From: a virus
Direction: 5' to 3' (one strand)
IMG/VR virus record: IMGVR_UViG_3300046804_003199
Span: 1-22,487 of that record
DNA length: 22,487 nucleotides
Part shown: positions 11,724 through 18,148 of the stretch, piece after piece
Layout: every line of letters begins with the position of its first letter
Position numbering within the stretch: the first letter of the stretch is position 1
Translations under genes and position numbers: made by a program
Notes under the pieces: model-generated
The model's database searches: none
What the model was told of the DNA's origin: nothing
The model's input: only the letters and a program-made list of their open reading frames with translations

Positions 11724-11933
11724 ATGCCTATACACATTCCAATCTATATCAATGACAAACTGATCAAAACCTATCATATTGGACGAATAGCAGGAGACAC
11801 CAATCCTGACTCCATTAACAAATATCTAATTGTCCAAGACGATGAACTATGGAATGTAGGTAGAGAGTTTGAACATAGATATGGAGATGGGGTTGAAGCC
11901 TGTGTCATCAAAGGTATTCAATCCTGTAAATAA
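11724..11933 (+). CDS. Hypothetical protein, 69 aa, leaderless
   Basis: ATG 11724 is 7 nt after TACAAT (11712-11717). An upstream in-frame ATG at 11610 would run through the DnaA boxes and is rejected. The product opens MPIHIPIYINDKLIKTYHIG and ends with FEHRYGDGVEACVIKGIQSC. It is small and beta-rich; the opening recalls small phage proteins that start with a strand and a DxLIxTxxI motif. Its place between DnaA boxes and iterons makes a replication or control role possible. Confidence 0.65.
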   Translation: MPIHIPIYINDKLIKTYHIGRIAGDTNPDSINKYLIVQDDELWNVGREFEHRYGDGVEACVIKGIQSCK

Positions 11934-11943
11934 CTTTGATCTA

Positions 11944-12029
11944 AAACCTAACAAATTATATTTAATTTACTATAAACCTAACAACTCTCAACCTAAAACC
12001 TAACAACCCTAAAGTAAAAAACCTAACAA
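11944..12029 (+). repeat. Four AAACCTAACAA iterons
   Basis: Exact 11-bp repeats lie at 11944-11954, 11974-11984, 11996-12006 and 12019-12029, all in the same orientation and spaced 30, 22 and 23 bp. A fifth partial copy (CAACCTAAAACC) lies between the second and third. They are followed 3 bp later by a DnaA box in an AT-rich non-coding stretch, a layout typical of iteron-type replication origins. Confidence 0.75.
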
Positions 12030-12031
12030 CC

Positions 12032-12040
12032 TGTGGATAA
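12032..12040 (+). other. DnaA box
   Basis: TGTGGATAA, a perfect DnaA box, directly after the last iteron and abutting the stop codon of the convergent gene (12041). Confidence 0.65.
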
Positions 12041-12301
12041 CTATATTTTAGCGGTACATGGTTCAGATATTTTATGTGACAAAAACTCACCACATGGACA
12101 ATATTCTGTCCTACATTGGCAATTATGTGGTTCTGTGGAAACCTCTACAACTACATCACTGACATCACATAACATATTACTTCTATGAGCAACATATTTT
12201 CCACATGGAGAAAACCCTATATTCTCATATTCAGATTGTGAATGACCTTTATCTGGACTTGCAGATGCACCACAATCTTTTGGATCTATTTTCATATACA
12301 T
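12041..12301 (-). CDS. Cys/His repeat protein, probable metal binding, 86 aa
   Basis: The start at 12301 lies 6 nt after a minus-strand TACGAT, with no ribosome binding site (leaderless). The product contains two copies of PCG-x4-H-x5-C: P32-C33...H39...C45 and P69-C70...H76...C82, with identical spacing (C-x5-H-x5-C). C61, C63 and C68 could complete a site in the second unit. Two small zinc- or iron-binding lobes from an internal duplication are likely. It is divergent from the gene at 12338 with overlapping promoters. No family recognised. Confidence 0.65.
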   Translation of the reverse strand: MYMKIDPKDCGASASPDKGHSQSEYENIGFSPCGKYVAHRSNMLCDVSDVVVEVSTEPHNCQCRTEYCPCGEFLSHKISEPCTAKI

Positions 12302-12337
12302 AGTTTATCGTATTATTTGACCTGATATACTATAAAC

Positions 12338-12442
12338 ATGACTGATCAGGTTTGTTCACATAAATATCAATACAACAACCATACAAACCTCATAGAGTGT
12401 ATTCACTGTAAAGAACTATATCCTAAAAACTATAACGATTAA
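12338..12442 (+). CDS. Leaderless microprotein with CxxC, 34 aa
   Basis: ATG 12338 is 7 nt after TGA-TATACT (12326-12331). The peptide (MTDQVCSHKYQYNNHTNLIE then CIHCKELYPK) has C6, H8, C21 and C24, enough for one zinc site, and the CIHCKELYP motif is a typical zinc-knuckle strand. The promoter lies between two divergent genes, so expression may be linked with the Cys/His repeat protein. Function unknown. Confidence 0.5.
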   Translation: MTDQVCSHKYQYNNHTNLIECIHCKELYPKNYND

Positions 12443-12455
12443 AAATCGGGGGGAA

Positions 12456-12956
12456 TCAAGAAGTCATAAAATTAACATTAATGACTTGCCTCATTGGACC
12501 CTTATCTGGTGTAGACCATGAATGCAGACCACCATCAAACAATATAGCAGCACCACGCTTAGGGGATATTGAGTGAATTATCTCCAAACCATCATATATG
12601 AGTGTATCTCCATAGGCATCATTAACATAGTATAAAAATACCATATGTGGTTCTATCATATCTGTATGGGGATGAGTTACTATAGGTTTGTCTAATACTG
12701 GGGTTATGTTGAATTTGACCCTATTCACCCTACCGTGGCTTATTTGATGTTTGTCCAACATCTTATTTAGTATAAACCTTGTAGCCTCATATCTGGGTGT
12801 ATTTTCTTCATGATCAGAAGTAAAATATTTTATATTGCCTTCCCCATCAATATTATGTAAAATATTACAATATTTCCATTCATAGGTAGAATTGAAGATA
12901 TCCTCTATATTGGCTATCTCTTCTTCTGTTAGGAAATTATCGTCATATATTAACAT
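12456..12956 (-). CDS. 2OG-Fe(II) oxygenase superfamily protein
   Basis: The 166-residue protein has the facial triad of Fe(II)/2-oxoglutarate dioxygenases: H97-T-D99 (in THPHTDM) and H145 (in GGLHSW), with R156 placed 11 residues later to bind 2-oxoglutarate. The strand EPHMVFLYYVND and the turn PKRGAAILFDGGLHSW are typical of the prolyl-4-hydroxylase-like group. It probably hydroxylates a protein or other small substrate; the substrate cannot be told. The start has a -10 (TATACT) 10 nt upstream and almost no leader. It is monocistronic and convergent with the gene at 12338. Confidence 0.85.
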   Translation of the reverse strand: MLIYDDNFLTEEEIANIEDIFNSTYEWKYCNILHNIDGEGNIKYFTSDHEENTPRYEATRFILNKMLDKHQISHGRVNRVKFNITPVLDKPIVTHPHTDMIEPHMVFLYYVNDAYGDTLIYDGLEIIHSISPKRGAAILFDGGLHSWSTPDKGPMRQVINVNFMTS

Positions 12957-12999
12957 ATTAAGTTTAGTATATCAGATAGGCGATATAGACCATACTAAC

Positions 13000-13028
13000 C
13001 CCTATTGCTCTTTTAGAGCATGAGAGGG
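13000..13028. terminator. Hairpin between divergent units
   Basis: CCCTatTGCTC (13000-13010) can pair with GAGCAtgAGAGGG (13016-13028). It stands between divergent transcription units, so its function is unclear; it carries the GAGCA/TGCTC core in inverted order compared with the four conserved elements. Confidence 0.35.
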
Positions 13029-13054
13029 TTTGTTATTTCTATTTTCCGCCGAAT

Positions 13055-13083
13055 TTGACCGCCGAACTTAAAGGCTGTATAAT
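13055..13083 (+). promoter_or_regulatory. Promoter, leaderless
   Basis: TTGACC (13055-13060), 17 bp ending TG, TATAAT (13078-13083). ATG 13091 is 8 nt after the -10. Confidence 0.75.
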
Positions 13084-13090
13084 GATACTA

Positions 13091-13318
13091 ATGAAAAAAA
13101 GAATTTTAAAAGATGGCACCGAAATAGAATCTTATGACCATCCAATAGATTTAATTATACACACAAGAGCACCCGCTAAGTGGAAATTGATTGATATGGA
13201 AACTGGAGAAGAATATCTTGGTTCTATGATTGAGCACCCTACATTTGGGGAAATGCTCAGACAAAAGGTAATGATTTGCAAAATAGGATCTTGGTCAAAA
13301 ACCAAGAATAAAGGATAA
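13091..13318 (+). CDS. Hypothetical protein, 75 aa, leaderless
   Basis: The in-frame ATG at 13055 lies in the -35 element and that at 13082 overlaps the -10, so 13091 is chosen, 8 nt after TATAAT. The product (MKKRILKDGTEIESYDHPID) continues with APAKWKLIDMETGEEYLGS, a small beta-rich domain: 'KW-x-L-I-D-x-E-T-G-E-x-Y-x-G' is a motif I know from short phage proteins; the similar KYLLIDRETGNVF occurs in the gene at 14405. AAAGGATAAAA at its end is the ribosome binding site for the next gene. Confidence 0.75.
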   Translation: MKKRILKDGTEIESYDHPIDLIIHTRAPAKWKLIDMETGEEYLGSMIEHPTFGEMLRQKVMICKIGSWSKTKNKG

Positions 13319-13320
13319 AA

Positions 13321-13707
13321 ATGTCAATAATTTTAGATATAGACAATACATTATTACGAAATGGCACTCAACCTATTGCCAGGACCATTGAATATATCAA
13401 AACCTTAAAAGGGTCTAAGATTATAGTTACTGGTAGGCCTGAATCTCAAAGGGCTGAAACTATTAGGGCTTTGCGTAATGCTGGTATTTCCTATTCCCGC
13501 CTAATTATGAACCCTTATGACTACAAACAGAGTAACAAGCATAAGGGTGAGGTTGCAAGACGCTTAAAAGGCGTTACAGTAGCCATAGACGACAATCCTG
13601 GAGCAAGGGCTGCATATAGTAAGGCTGGTATTAAAACTCTTGATCCAGCCCATTTACCTGACCCCAAGAAGTTTTGGGCAGTTGAACCAAGAAAAAACGC
13701 CCTATAA
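13321..13707 (+). CDS. HAD-superfamily phosphatase-like protein
   Basis: The 128-residue protein has all four HAD motifs: ILDIDNT at residues 4-10 (nucleophile D6, acid D8), VTGRP at 36-40 (motif II Thr37), a basic residue in NKHKGE near 75 (motif III), and VAIDDNP at 87-93 (motif IV D90/D91). Size is that of a minimal, capless HAD phosphatase such as phage polynucleotide kinase-phosphatase domains or small-nucleotide phosphatases. Substrate unknown. It starts 2 bp after the upstream stop with AAAGGA, so the pair forms an operon from 13055. Confidence 0.85.
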   Translation: MSIILDIDNTLLRNGTQPIARTIEYIKTLKGSKIIVTGRPESQRAETIRALRNAGISYSRLIMNPYDYKQSNKHKGEVARRLKGVTVAIDDNPGARAAYSKAGIKTLDPAHLPDPKKFWAVEPRKNAL

Positions 13708-13717
13708 TGTGTTTACC

Positions 13718-13852
13718 ATGTTATCTCACGAATCAAAAGTCGACATTATTATTGATATTATTTATGATGCTTTAAAAGCCAAACATAAAGATAAAATTGC
13801 AAGAGAGTTGGCTGAAGAAATAGTATCAGAATTTGAACAATACGAACAATAG
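13718..13852 (+). CDS. Helical hypothetical protein, 44 aa
   Basis: ATG 13718 lies 10 nt after TATAAT (13703-13708), an almost leaderless start; a longer frame from 13640 would lie inside the HAD gene. The peptide (MLSHESKVDIIIDIIYDALK then AKHKDKIARELAEEIV) is two amphipathic helices. It shares its -10 with the end of the HAD gene. No function evident. Confidence 0.55.
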   Translation: MLSHESKVDIIIDIIYDALKAKHKDKIARELAEEIVSEFEQYEQ

Positions 13853-13873
13853 TGAGATGCTATAATGGATCAA

Positions 13874-13984
13874 ATGAAATGTTTTTATTGTGATGCAAAA
13901 GCAGAATTTACTCAACCAAGTAAGGATAATGGTGAGATTATTGATGTCTGCAAAAAACATTTTATCTATATGTATATGGGATAG
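13874..13984 (+). CDS. Leaderless zinc-knuckle microprotein, 36 aa
   Basis: TGC-TATAAT (13861-13866) lies 8 nt before ATG 13874. The peptide (MKCFYCDAKAEFTQPSKDNG then EIIDVCKKHFIYMYMG) has C3-x2-C6 and C26-x2-H29, a plausible zinc site with two ligand pairs. Similar CxxC...CxxH microproteins are common in phages with unknown role. The next gene has its own ribosome binding site (AGGAGAAA) and is probably co-transcribed. Confidence 0.6.
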   Translation: MKCFYCDAKAEFTQPSKDNGEIIDVCKKHFIYMYMG

Positions 13985-13992
13985 GAGAAACT

Positions 13993-14091
13993 ATGAATAC
14001 CGAGGAATGGCCTAAATATAAAAAGATTAGATTTGTAGTAGGAGTTGGGCTTGTATTTGTAGGGTTATTGGTTTTAGGATTAATTTTCTAA
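13993..14091 (+). CDS. Membrane micropeptide, 32 aa
   Basis: ATG 13993 follows TAGGAGAAACT at 13982-13992. The product has a charged N-terminus (MNTEEWPKYKKIRF) followed by VVGVGLVFVGLLVLGLIF, one glycine-rich transmembrane segment that reaches the C-terminus. This is the third single-span micropeptide in the window. A role at the host membrane is likely but not specified. Confidence 0.6.
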   Translation: MNTEEWPKYKKIRFVVGVGLVFVGLLVLGLIF

Positions 14092-14101
14092 ATACCCCGA
14101 T

Positions 14102-14130
14102 TTTACAAAAAGGCTAATTTGCTGTATAAT
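14102..14130 (+). promoter_or_regulatory. Promoter of the ten-gene oxygenase operon
   Basis: TTTACA (14102-14107), 17 bp ending CTG, TATAAT (14125-14130). ATG 14137 is 7 nt after the -10, so the operon mRNA should start leaderless. All genes from 14137 to 18112 overlap or abut, and no other convincing promoter is seen until 18109. Confidence 0.75.
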
Positions 14131-14136
14131 GAATAT

Positions 14137-14244
14137 ATGGCAAACAAAGTTGTTATATGTAATATCTGTAAAAAAGAAATAGAAGTGCGCTGGGGTATTT
14201 TTGCCCATGATACATTAAATAGACATATGAAGGAACATAAATGA
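14137..14244 (+). CDS. C2H2 zinc-finger microprotein, 35 aa, leaderless
   Basis: The peptide (MANKVVICNICKKEIEVRWG then IFAHDTLNRHMKEHK) has C8-x2-C11 and H30-x3-H34, preceded by Leu at 27. The LxxHxxxH end is as in classical C2H2 fingers; the C-to-H distance (18 residues) is longer than the usual 12. It is a leaderless first gene of the operon and may regulate it or bind nucleic acid. Stop and next start overlap (ATGA). Confidence 0.65.
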   Translation: MANKVVICNICKKEIEVRWGIFAHDTLNRHMKEHK

Positions 14245-14408
14245 AGACCTATAAATTTGCAGATCCAGATTTTGACGGGTATGAAATAGAAATACCAACT
14301 TCAGTAGTTAAAGATATTATCTTAGATTATTTAAGAAAAACCTATTATTGGCCTGTGGCACTTTTGTCTGGGCTTGGTGGATTTTTAATTGGAGTTTTAA
14401 TAAAATGA
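14241..14408 (+). CDS. Membrane-anchored small protein, 55 aa
   Basis: The start overlaps the previous stop (ATGA). An acidic N-terminal half (MKTYKFADPDFDGYEIEIPT) is followed by a helix and a C-terminal membrane segment (WPVALLSGLGGFLIGVLIK). It probably faces the cytosol and is tail-anchored. The stop overlaps the next start (ATGA). Function unknown. Confidence 0.65.
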   Translation: MKTYKFADPDFDGYEIEIPTSVVKDIILDYLRKTYYWPVALLSGLGGFLIGVLIK

Positions 14409-14569
14409 GAAAACAGGTAGAGTTTAAAGAATTAGAGCAGCAAACTGTTATTAGTCTTTTTACTAACTGCCCTGAAAAATATTTGTTAATAGATAGAGAA
14501 ACTGGAAATGTTTTTATTGCAAAAGAAACTGGAGAATGGGAGTTGATACGCAATGGACAAACTTATTAA
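14405..14569 (+). CDS. Small beta-rich protein, 54 aa
   Basis: ATG 14405 is taken because it makes an ATGA overlap; a longer in-frame start at 14348 would lie within the preceding gene. The product (MRKQVEFKELEQQTVISLFT) continues with CPEKYLLIDRETGNVFIAKE and WELI. It shares the 'LIDxETGxxY/F' strand-turn-strand with the 13091 product. Function unknown. Confidence 0.65.
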   Translation: MRKQVEFKELEQQTVISLFTNCPEKYLLIDRETGNVFIAKETGEWELIRNGQTY

Positions 14570-14813
14570 TTTTTTATTTAAATTTGACAGTTTAAGATTG
14601 GCAATTTTTGCTGAAGTAGATTGGTACAACTCTATTAAACGTACTCTTAATGATCCAGAATCTATGAAAACGGCATCAGCATTCTGGTGTGAAAGTGATG
14701 GATGGCGTGGCTGGTCAGTCAAAGATGACGGAAATTATTATTTTCATGATTTACCTGAAAAATCTTTGGGTGATATACTTGATATAGTAATTAAAAAAGA
14801 GGTGGTTTTTTAA
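14553..14813 (+). CDS. Hypothetical protein, 86 aa
   Basis: The start overlaps the previous gene by 17 bp and the end overlaps the next ATG (TAATG). The product has a hydrophobic-basic N-terminus (MDKLINFLFKFDSLRLAIFA), then an aromatic, Gly-rich part (FWCESDGWRGWSVKDDGNYY) and a charged helix. Not recognised. Confidence 0.65.
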   Translation: MDKLINFLFKFDSLRLAIFAEVDWYNSIKRTLNDPESMKTASAFWCESDGWRGWSVKDDGNYYFHDLPEKSLGDILDIVIKKEVVF

Positions 14814-15403
14814 TGATCGAAATTTGGCAAAAAGCAAAACAGAATCAAGAAGTTTTGCATTTTAAAAATTTTCAAGAACCAGATATTACATGGGAAAATG
14901 TTTTAAATTACGTGTATGAATTATCTTTAGTTGAAGATGAAACTTTACGTGACAGAATTAAAGGACAAGAAATTAGCATGATAGTTAAAGGATCTGTTTT
15001 ATTTAACTATGGATATCTTCTTTTTAATGATAACAATTTATTTGATAAATTTAAAGGTGTTCGTAAACTTATGACAAAGGTTAATGGTGGTAATAGTGGA
15101 GAAAAATGTTGTAAATATTATGCCAATACAAGAGGTTTATGTGATTGCGGTTCTTATTGGCATATGCAAGCATTAAGATTTTCAATGACAAAACATTCAG
15201 TTTCAGATCATAATGATCCAAATGATGTTCTTTATTGGCAATTACTTGGTACCTCCAGATGGATTATAAACAATGATAAAGAGTATTTGCTTGAGCCAGG
15301 CGATTTATTTTATTTTAATCAAGAAGATTCTCATCAAGTTTTTCAGGATGGACCACGTGCTGGAATTATAATTGATGGTAGAAGAATAGGAGATAAAGCA
15401 TGA
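14813..15403 (+). CDS. Cupin-fold protein, possible Fe(II) oxygenase
   Basis: The 196-residue protein has an N-terminal helical part to about residue 85, a Cys-rich segment (KCCKYYANTRGLCDC, C99 to C112), then a double-stranded beta-helix. In it H133-N-D135 (SDHNDPNDV) and H174 (EDSHQV) have the spacing of a metal-binding facial triad, and LEPGDLFYFNQEDSHQV is a classic second cupin motif. It is likely a cupin or JmjC-like non-haem iron enzyme. Substrate unknown. TAATG at the start and ATGA at the end couple it to its neighbours. Confidence 0.75.
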   Translation: MIEIWQKAKQNQEVLHFKNFQEPDITWENVLNYVYELSLVEDETLRDRIKGQEISMIVKGSVLFNYGYLLFNDNNLFDKFKGVRKLMTKVNGGNSGEKCCKYYANTRGLCDCGSYWHMQALRFSMTKHSVSDHNDPNDVLYWQLLGTSRWIINNDKEYLLEPGDLFYFNQEDSHQVFQDGPRAGIIIDGRRIGDKA

Positions 15404-16209
15404 AAATTACAAATTATCCAGGAAATGTTATTTATATAGAAGATGCTTTTCCAGAATCTTTAGATTTTATAAAAAATATTGAAGAATTTGACAAAAATCC
15501 TTTAACACATTCAGTAATCCCAAAATGGCTTCCTTGGTATGAAAGCATACCAGTAAAAAAGTCTAAAAATTTAACAGAAAATGATCTGGATGATTGGGAC
15601 AGAGAAAACTGGGATGAGGAAAACGGAAAGAAAAAATTATTTAATTGGGATAGATTGGAAACAAATTTTAATAAAGTTTGGCCCCGAACAAATCTTGAAT
15701 TTGATGATGAAGCGCATAAGATTGTAGAGTCAACAGTAAATATTTTTCATAAGAGATATCTTGAAGTATTAGATGTTTGGTACCAACAAACTGGTAACAA
15801 AAAATTAGAATATGTATCTAAAAATTATTTAGTAAAAAAATATAATACTGGTGGTTATATACCAGCACATATTGATATAAATCCTAATGATGAAAGAAAC
15901 ACAATGGACTGGAGTGTTTTGTTTTACTTAAATGATGATTATGAGGGTGGAGAAATTCATTTTAAAGAATCTGATATTTTATTAAAACCAACTGCAGGCA
16001 GTGTTTTGTTTATGCCAACAAACCTTGTTCATTCTGGTATGAGTGTTAAAAGTGGAAATAAATATTTTCTTTTTATGGTTATTCATACAGAATTTGGATT
16101 TTCATCTGGCGTTGATGAAGAATATATTAATACAGTTGCTGCACAATTAAAATATTATAATAAAACAGATCATAGACTGTGGAAATATACAGACTATTTA
16201 AAACAATAA
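15400..16209 (+). CDS. Prolyl-4-hydroxylase-like 2OG-Fe(II) oxygenase
   Basis: The 269-residue protein carries the complete signature: H157-I-D159 in GGYIPAHIDIN, H211 in NLVHSGMSV and K221 ten residues later for 2-oxoglutarate. The block WSVLFYLNDDYEGGEIHF and the AGSVLFMPTNLVHSG strand are standard for the P4H alpha-subunit family (P4Hc). N-terminal residues 1-125 are an acidic, Trp-rich extension. Such enzymes hydroxylate proteins or small molecules and are common in cyanophages and large phages. Start by ATGA overlap. Confidence 0.92.
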   Translation: MKITNYPGNVIYIEDAFPESLDFIKNIEEFDKNPLTHSVIPKWLPWYESIPVKKSKNLTENDLDDWDRENWDEENGKKKLFNWDRLETNFNKVWPRTNLEFDDEAHKIVESTVNIFHKRYLEVLDVWYQQTGNKKLEYVSKNYLVKKYNTGGYIPAHIDINPNDERNTMDWSVLFYLNDDYEGGEIHFKESDILLKPTAGSVLFMPTNLVHSGMSVKSGNKYFLFMVIHTEFGFSSGVDEEYINTVAAQLKYYNKTDHRLWKYTDYLKQ

Positions 16210-16223
16210 ATTAAGGAGATAAT

Positions 16224-16409
16224 ATGGCATGCTCTTGTGGCTTTTCAACAGAATACCCAATGTGCAACGGAACACACAAAATAGTTAAATCAGTTAAAGA
16301 TAAAATTATTGAAGCAGTTGAGGCTATTGAGATTGAGTCTTCCATAACAAATGCACTTGGAATGAAATTAATGGTTATTGATGTAATTAAAAAAACAAAA
16401 GGTATTTAA
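16224..16409 (+). CDS. CDGSH-type iron-sulfur protein
   Basis: ATG 16224 follows TAAGGAGA. The N-terminus CSCGFSTEYPMCNGTH fits the CDGSH (mitoNEET) consensus C-x-C-x2-S/T-x3-P-x-C-D-G-x-H at every position except Asn15 for Asp. The ligands C3, C5, C14 and H18 would hold one redox-active 2Fe-2S cluster. The remaining 40 residues form a helix-rich tail instead of the longer beta-cap of bacterial members. It lies among 2OG-Fe(II) oxygenases, so it may supply electrons or iron-sulfur/iron sensing to them. CDGSH proteins are rarely reported in phages, to my knowledge. Confidence 0.85.
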   Translation: MACSCGFSTEYPMCNGTHKIVKSVKDKIIEAVEAIEIESSITNALGMKLMVIDVIKKTKGI

Positions 16410-17200
16410 TGGAAAATAATATAATAAAATTTCATTCATCACACAGTGGAAATAAAAATGAATTTAATTTTAGGCCTGCACCAGTAAAAGACCATATACC
16501 AAAATGGTTTATGGATAAAGATAAATACAAAAAGGATGCCAACGGCCAATACATGGTTGTTTTTTTTGAATTGGACGGCAAAGCAATTTCTCACAGAATG
16601 CCATCCTGGAAATCTTGTCCTGCATTATTGGATGTATTTACTTCTGGTTATTATTTGTTTACTCCTTGTGATATTGTGATTAAAGAACATGACCATTCTT
16701 GTGATTTTCACGGAAATGTTGAATTAGATTATGATTCAGATAAGTGGGGTAAAAATGATGTTTCGGCTCCATTCATTGGATTTAGAGGAAAAGAAGAAGG
16801 TTTACCAGTACCTGCTGGATTTAATGAGCATACCTTCGCCTGGAGACCAAACTGGTATTGTGAGGTTCCAGAAGGTTATACAACTCTTGTCGTTCATCCT
16901 ATCAATAGAGATGATCTTCCTTTTAGGACAGTTTCTGGATTTATTGATGCTACTAATGTTCTTACGGGAGCAGGGCAAATCTCTTTTTACATACGGAAAG
17001 ATTGGTATGGAACAATTCCTGCAGGAACTCCTTATGCCCAAGTTATTCCAATAAAAAATGAATCTTGGGCTACGGAAATAGTAGATCATACAGATGAAGA
17101 ATTAAAAATGCAAAATGACAAAAAAAATAAAGAATATATGATAGGTCACGGTATGACAAAATATAAAGAACAAGATTGGCTTAAAAAACATTATGAGTAA
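16409..17200 (+). CDS. Phage protein of unknown function (DUF6065-like)
   Basis: The 263-residue product has RPAPVKDHIPKWF, CPALLDVFTSGYYLFTPCDI, a Trp-rich core and a C-terminal block with VVHPINRDDLPFRTVSGFID and IPAGTPYAQVIP. These agree with a family often found beside 2OG oxygenases in phages and marine bacteria (DUF6065, from memory and tentative). The repeated Pro/Trp-rich strands suggest a beta-sandwich fold. It overlaps the previous stop (TAATG) and the next start. Enzyme or structural role unknown. Confidence 0.65.
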   Translation: MENNIIKFHSSHSGNKNEFNFRPAPVKDHIPKWFMDKDKYKKDANGQYMVVFFELDGKAISHRMPSWKSCPALLDVFTSGYYLFTPCDIVIKEHDHSCDFHGNVELDYDSDKWGKNDVSAPFIGFRGKEEGLPVPAGFNEHTFAWRPNWYCEVPEGYTTLVVHPINRDDLPFRTVSGFIDATNVLTGAGQISFYIRKDWYGTIPAGTPYAQVIPIKNESWATEIVDHTDEELKMQNDKKNKEYMIGHGMTKYKEQDWLKKHYE

Positions 17201-17564
17201 GTCTTGGGTTTGTCCTTGTAATGGCTGTAAAAAAGCACAAAAGGCCATTATAGACCAAATCATTGAAGAGTATAGGTCTTGTCCTAACATAGTTGAGTCT
17301 GAGGAAAGGTTATATTGTTATACATGGTGGAGACATGATGATTGCCTAAGAATAATGAATTTGCTTAATAATATTACGAAGAACGATAAATATTCTATAC
17401 CGCCAGTTAAACAGAAAGTTTCAGAAGCAGTTGATCAAATGTTAAATAATTCAGATACTGTGGAATTATTAAGACGACTTGGCTCAGATTATGACGAAGA
17501 TGGCATTCCATATTGGAAACGGTATGAGGATAGATTAAAATATATGGAAGATAATGGCATATGA
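17193..17564 (+). CDS. Cys-rich N-terminus helical protein, 123 aa
   Basis: ATG 17193 overlaps the upstream gene by 8 bp. The N-terminus SWVCPCNGCKKAQKAIIDQI has C7, C9 and C12; further Cys/His residues follow at C30, C42, H48 and C51. The rest is helical and acidic. The CPCxGCKKA opening is known to me from actinophage proteins of unknown function and probably binds zinc. The end overlaps the next start (ATGA). Confidence 0.7.
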   Translation: MSKSWVCPCNGCKKAQKAIIDQIIEEYRSCPNIVESEERLYCYTWWRHDDCLRIMNLLNNITKNDKYSIPPVKQKVSEAVDQMLNNSDTVELLRRLGSDYDEDGIPYWKRYEDRLKYMEDNGI

Positions 17565-18112
17565 GCATTAACAAAATAACAGGTGTATTTTCTAATGAAG
17601 AAATTTTAAAAATAAATTCATTATTACAGCATGATAATATTATTCATGAAGATTTGGGAAGGTTACAATATAACCCAATGCAACTTCCTAATGAAATAAT
17701 TAATAAAGTTCAAAATATTGCAGATAATTTTAGTAAAAATAAATTAAATTTAAGTAGTGTAGTTTGTGTTGAGTATAATAATAAATATGGTAAACCAAAT
17801 TTACCAGTTCATTGGGATCATGATAATACAGATCTTATTATCAATTATCAATTAGAATCAACAACATCTTGGGATATAGGGGTAGATTTAAAAGTATATA
17901 ATCTTGAAGACAATACGGCACTTGTTTTTAATCCTAATGCGTACACGCATTGGAGACCACATAAAACATTTAAAGATAATGAATTTATTAAAATGATATT
18001 TTTTAGATTTATTGATATAGAAAATCCTTCAGATTATTCAGTGCTTGATTATATTATTGAACATGAAGTTTTTAACGAAATAGAAGAATTTAGAAATAGT
18101 TTGGGCACTTGA
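17561..18112 (+). CDS. 2OG-Fe(II) oxygenase-like protein
   Basis: The 183-residue protein has H84-W-D86 (VHWDHDN) and H130 (AYTHWRP), spaced 44 residues apart like the metal triad of 2OG-Fe(II) dioxygenases, and a beta-rich core (DLIINYQLES, ALVFNPNAYTHWRPH, EFIKMIFFRF). K144 or R149 may bind 2-oxoglutarate. It is less canonical than the products at 12456 and 15400, so it may be a divergent or inactive member. It is the last gene of the operon; its stop overlaps the tRNA promoter. Confidence 0.75.
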   Translation: MSINKITGVFSNEEILKINSLLQHDNIIHEDLGRLQYNPMQLPNEIINKVQNIADNFSKNKLNLSSVVCVEYNNKYGKPNLPVHWDHDNTDLIINYQLESTTSWDIGVDLKVYNLEDNTALVFNPNAYTHWRPHKTFKDNEFIKMIFFRFIDIENPSDYSVLDYIIEHEVFNEIEEFRNSLGT

Positions 18113-18138
18113 CAACTACCCCCATTCTGTTCTATAAT
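18109..18138 (+). promoter_or_regulatory. tRNA-array promoter
   Basis: TTGACA (18109-18114, overlapping the upstream stop), 18 bp, TATAAT (18133-18138): a consensus promoter starting 11 bp before the first tRNA. Confidence 0.85.
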
Positions 18139-18148
18139 TAAATATTCA

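Noticed and set aside
11944-12040. CRISPR-like direct repeats
   Set aside because: Repeats are 11 bp with spacers of 11-19 bp and lie beside DnaA boxes; they fit iterons, not a CRISPR array.
13000-13028. A fifth copy of the CCTGAGCA element
   Set aside because: The GAGCA and TGCTC arms are in reverse order and the flanking conserved bases are missing.
16731-17089. Frames of about 100 codons on both strands overlapping the 16409 gene
   Set aside because: Shadow frames of a well-supported, overlapping operon gene, without start signals.
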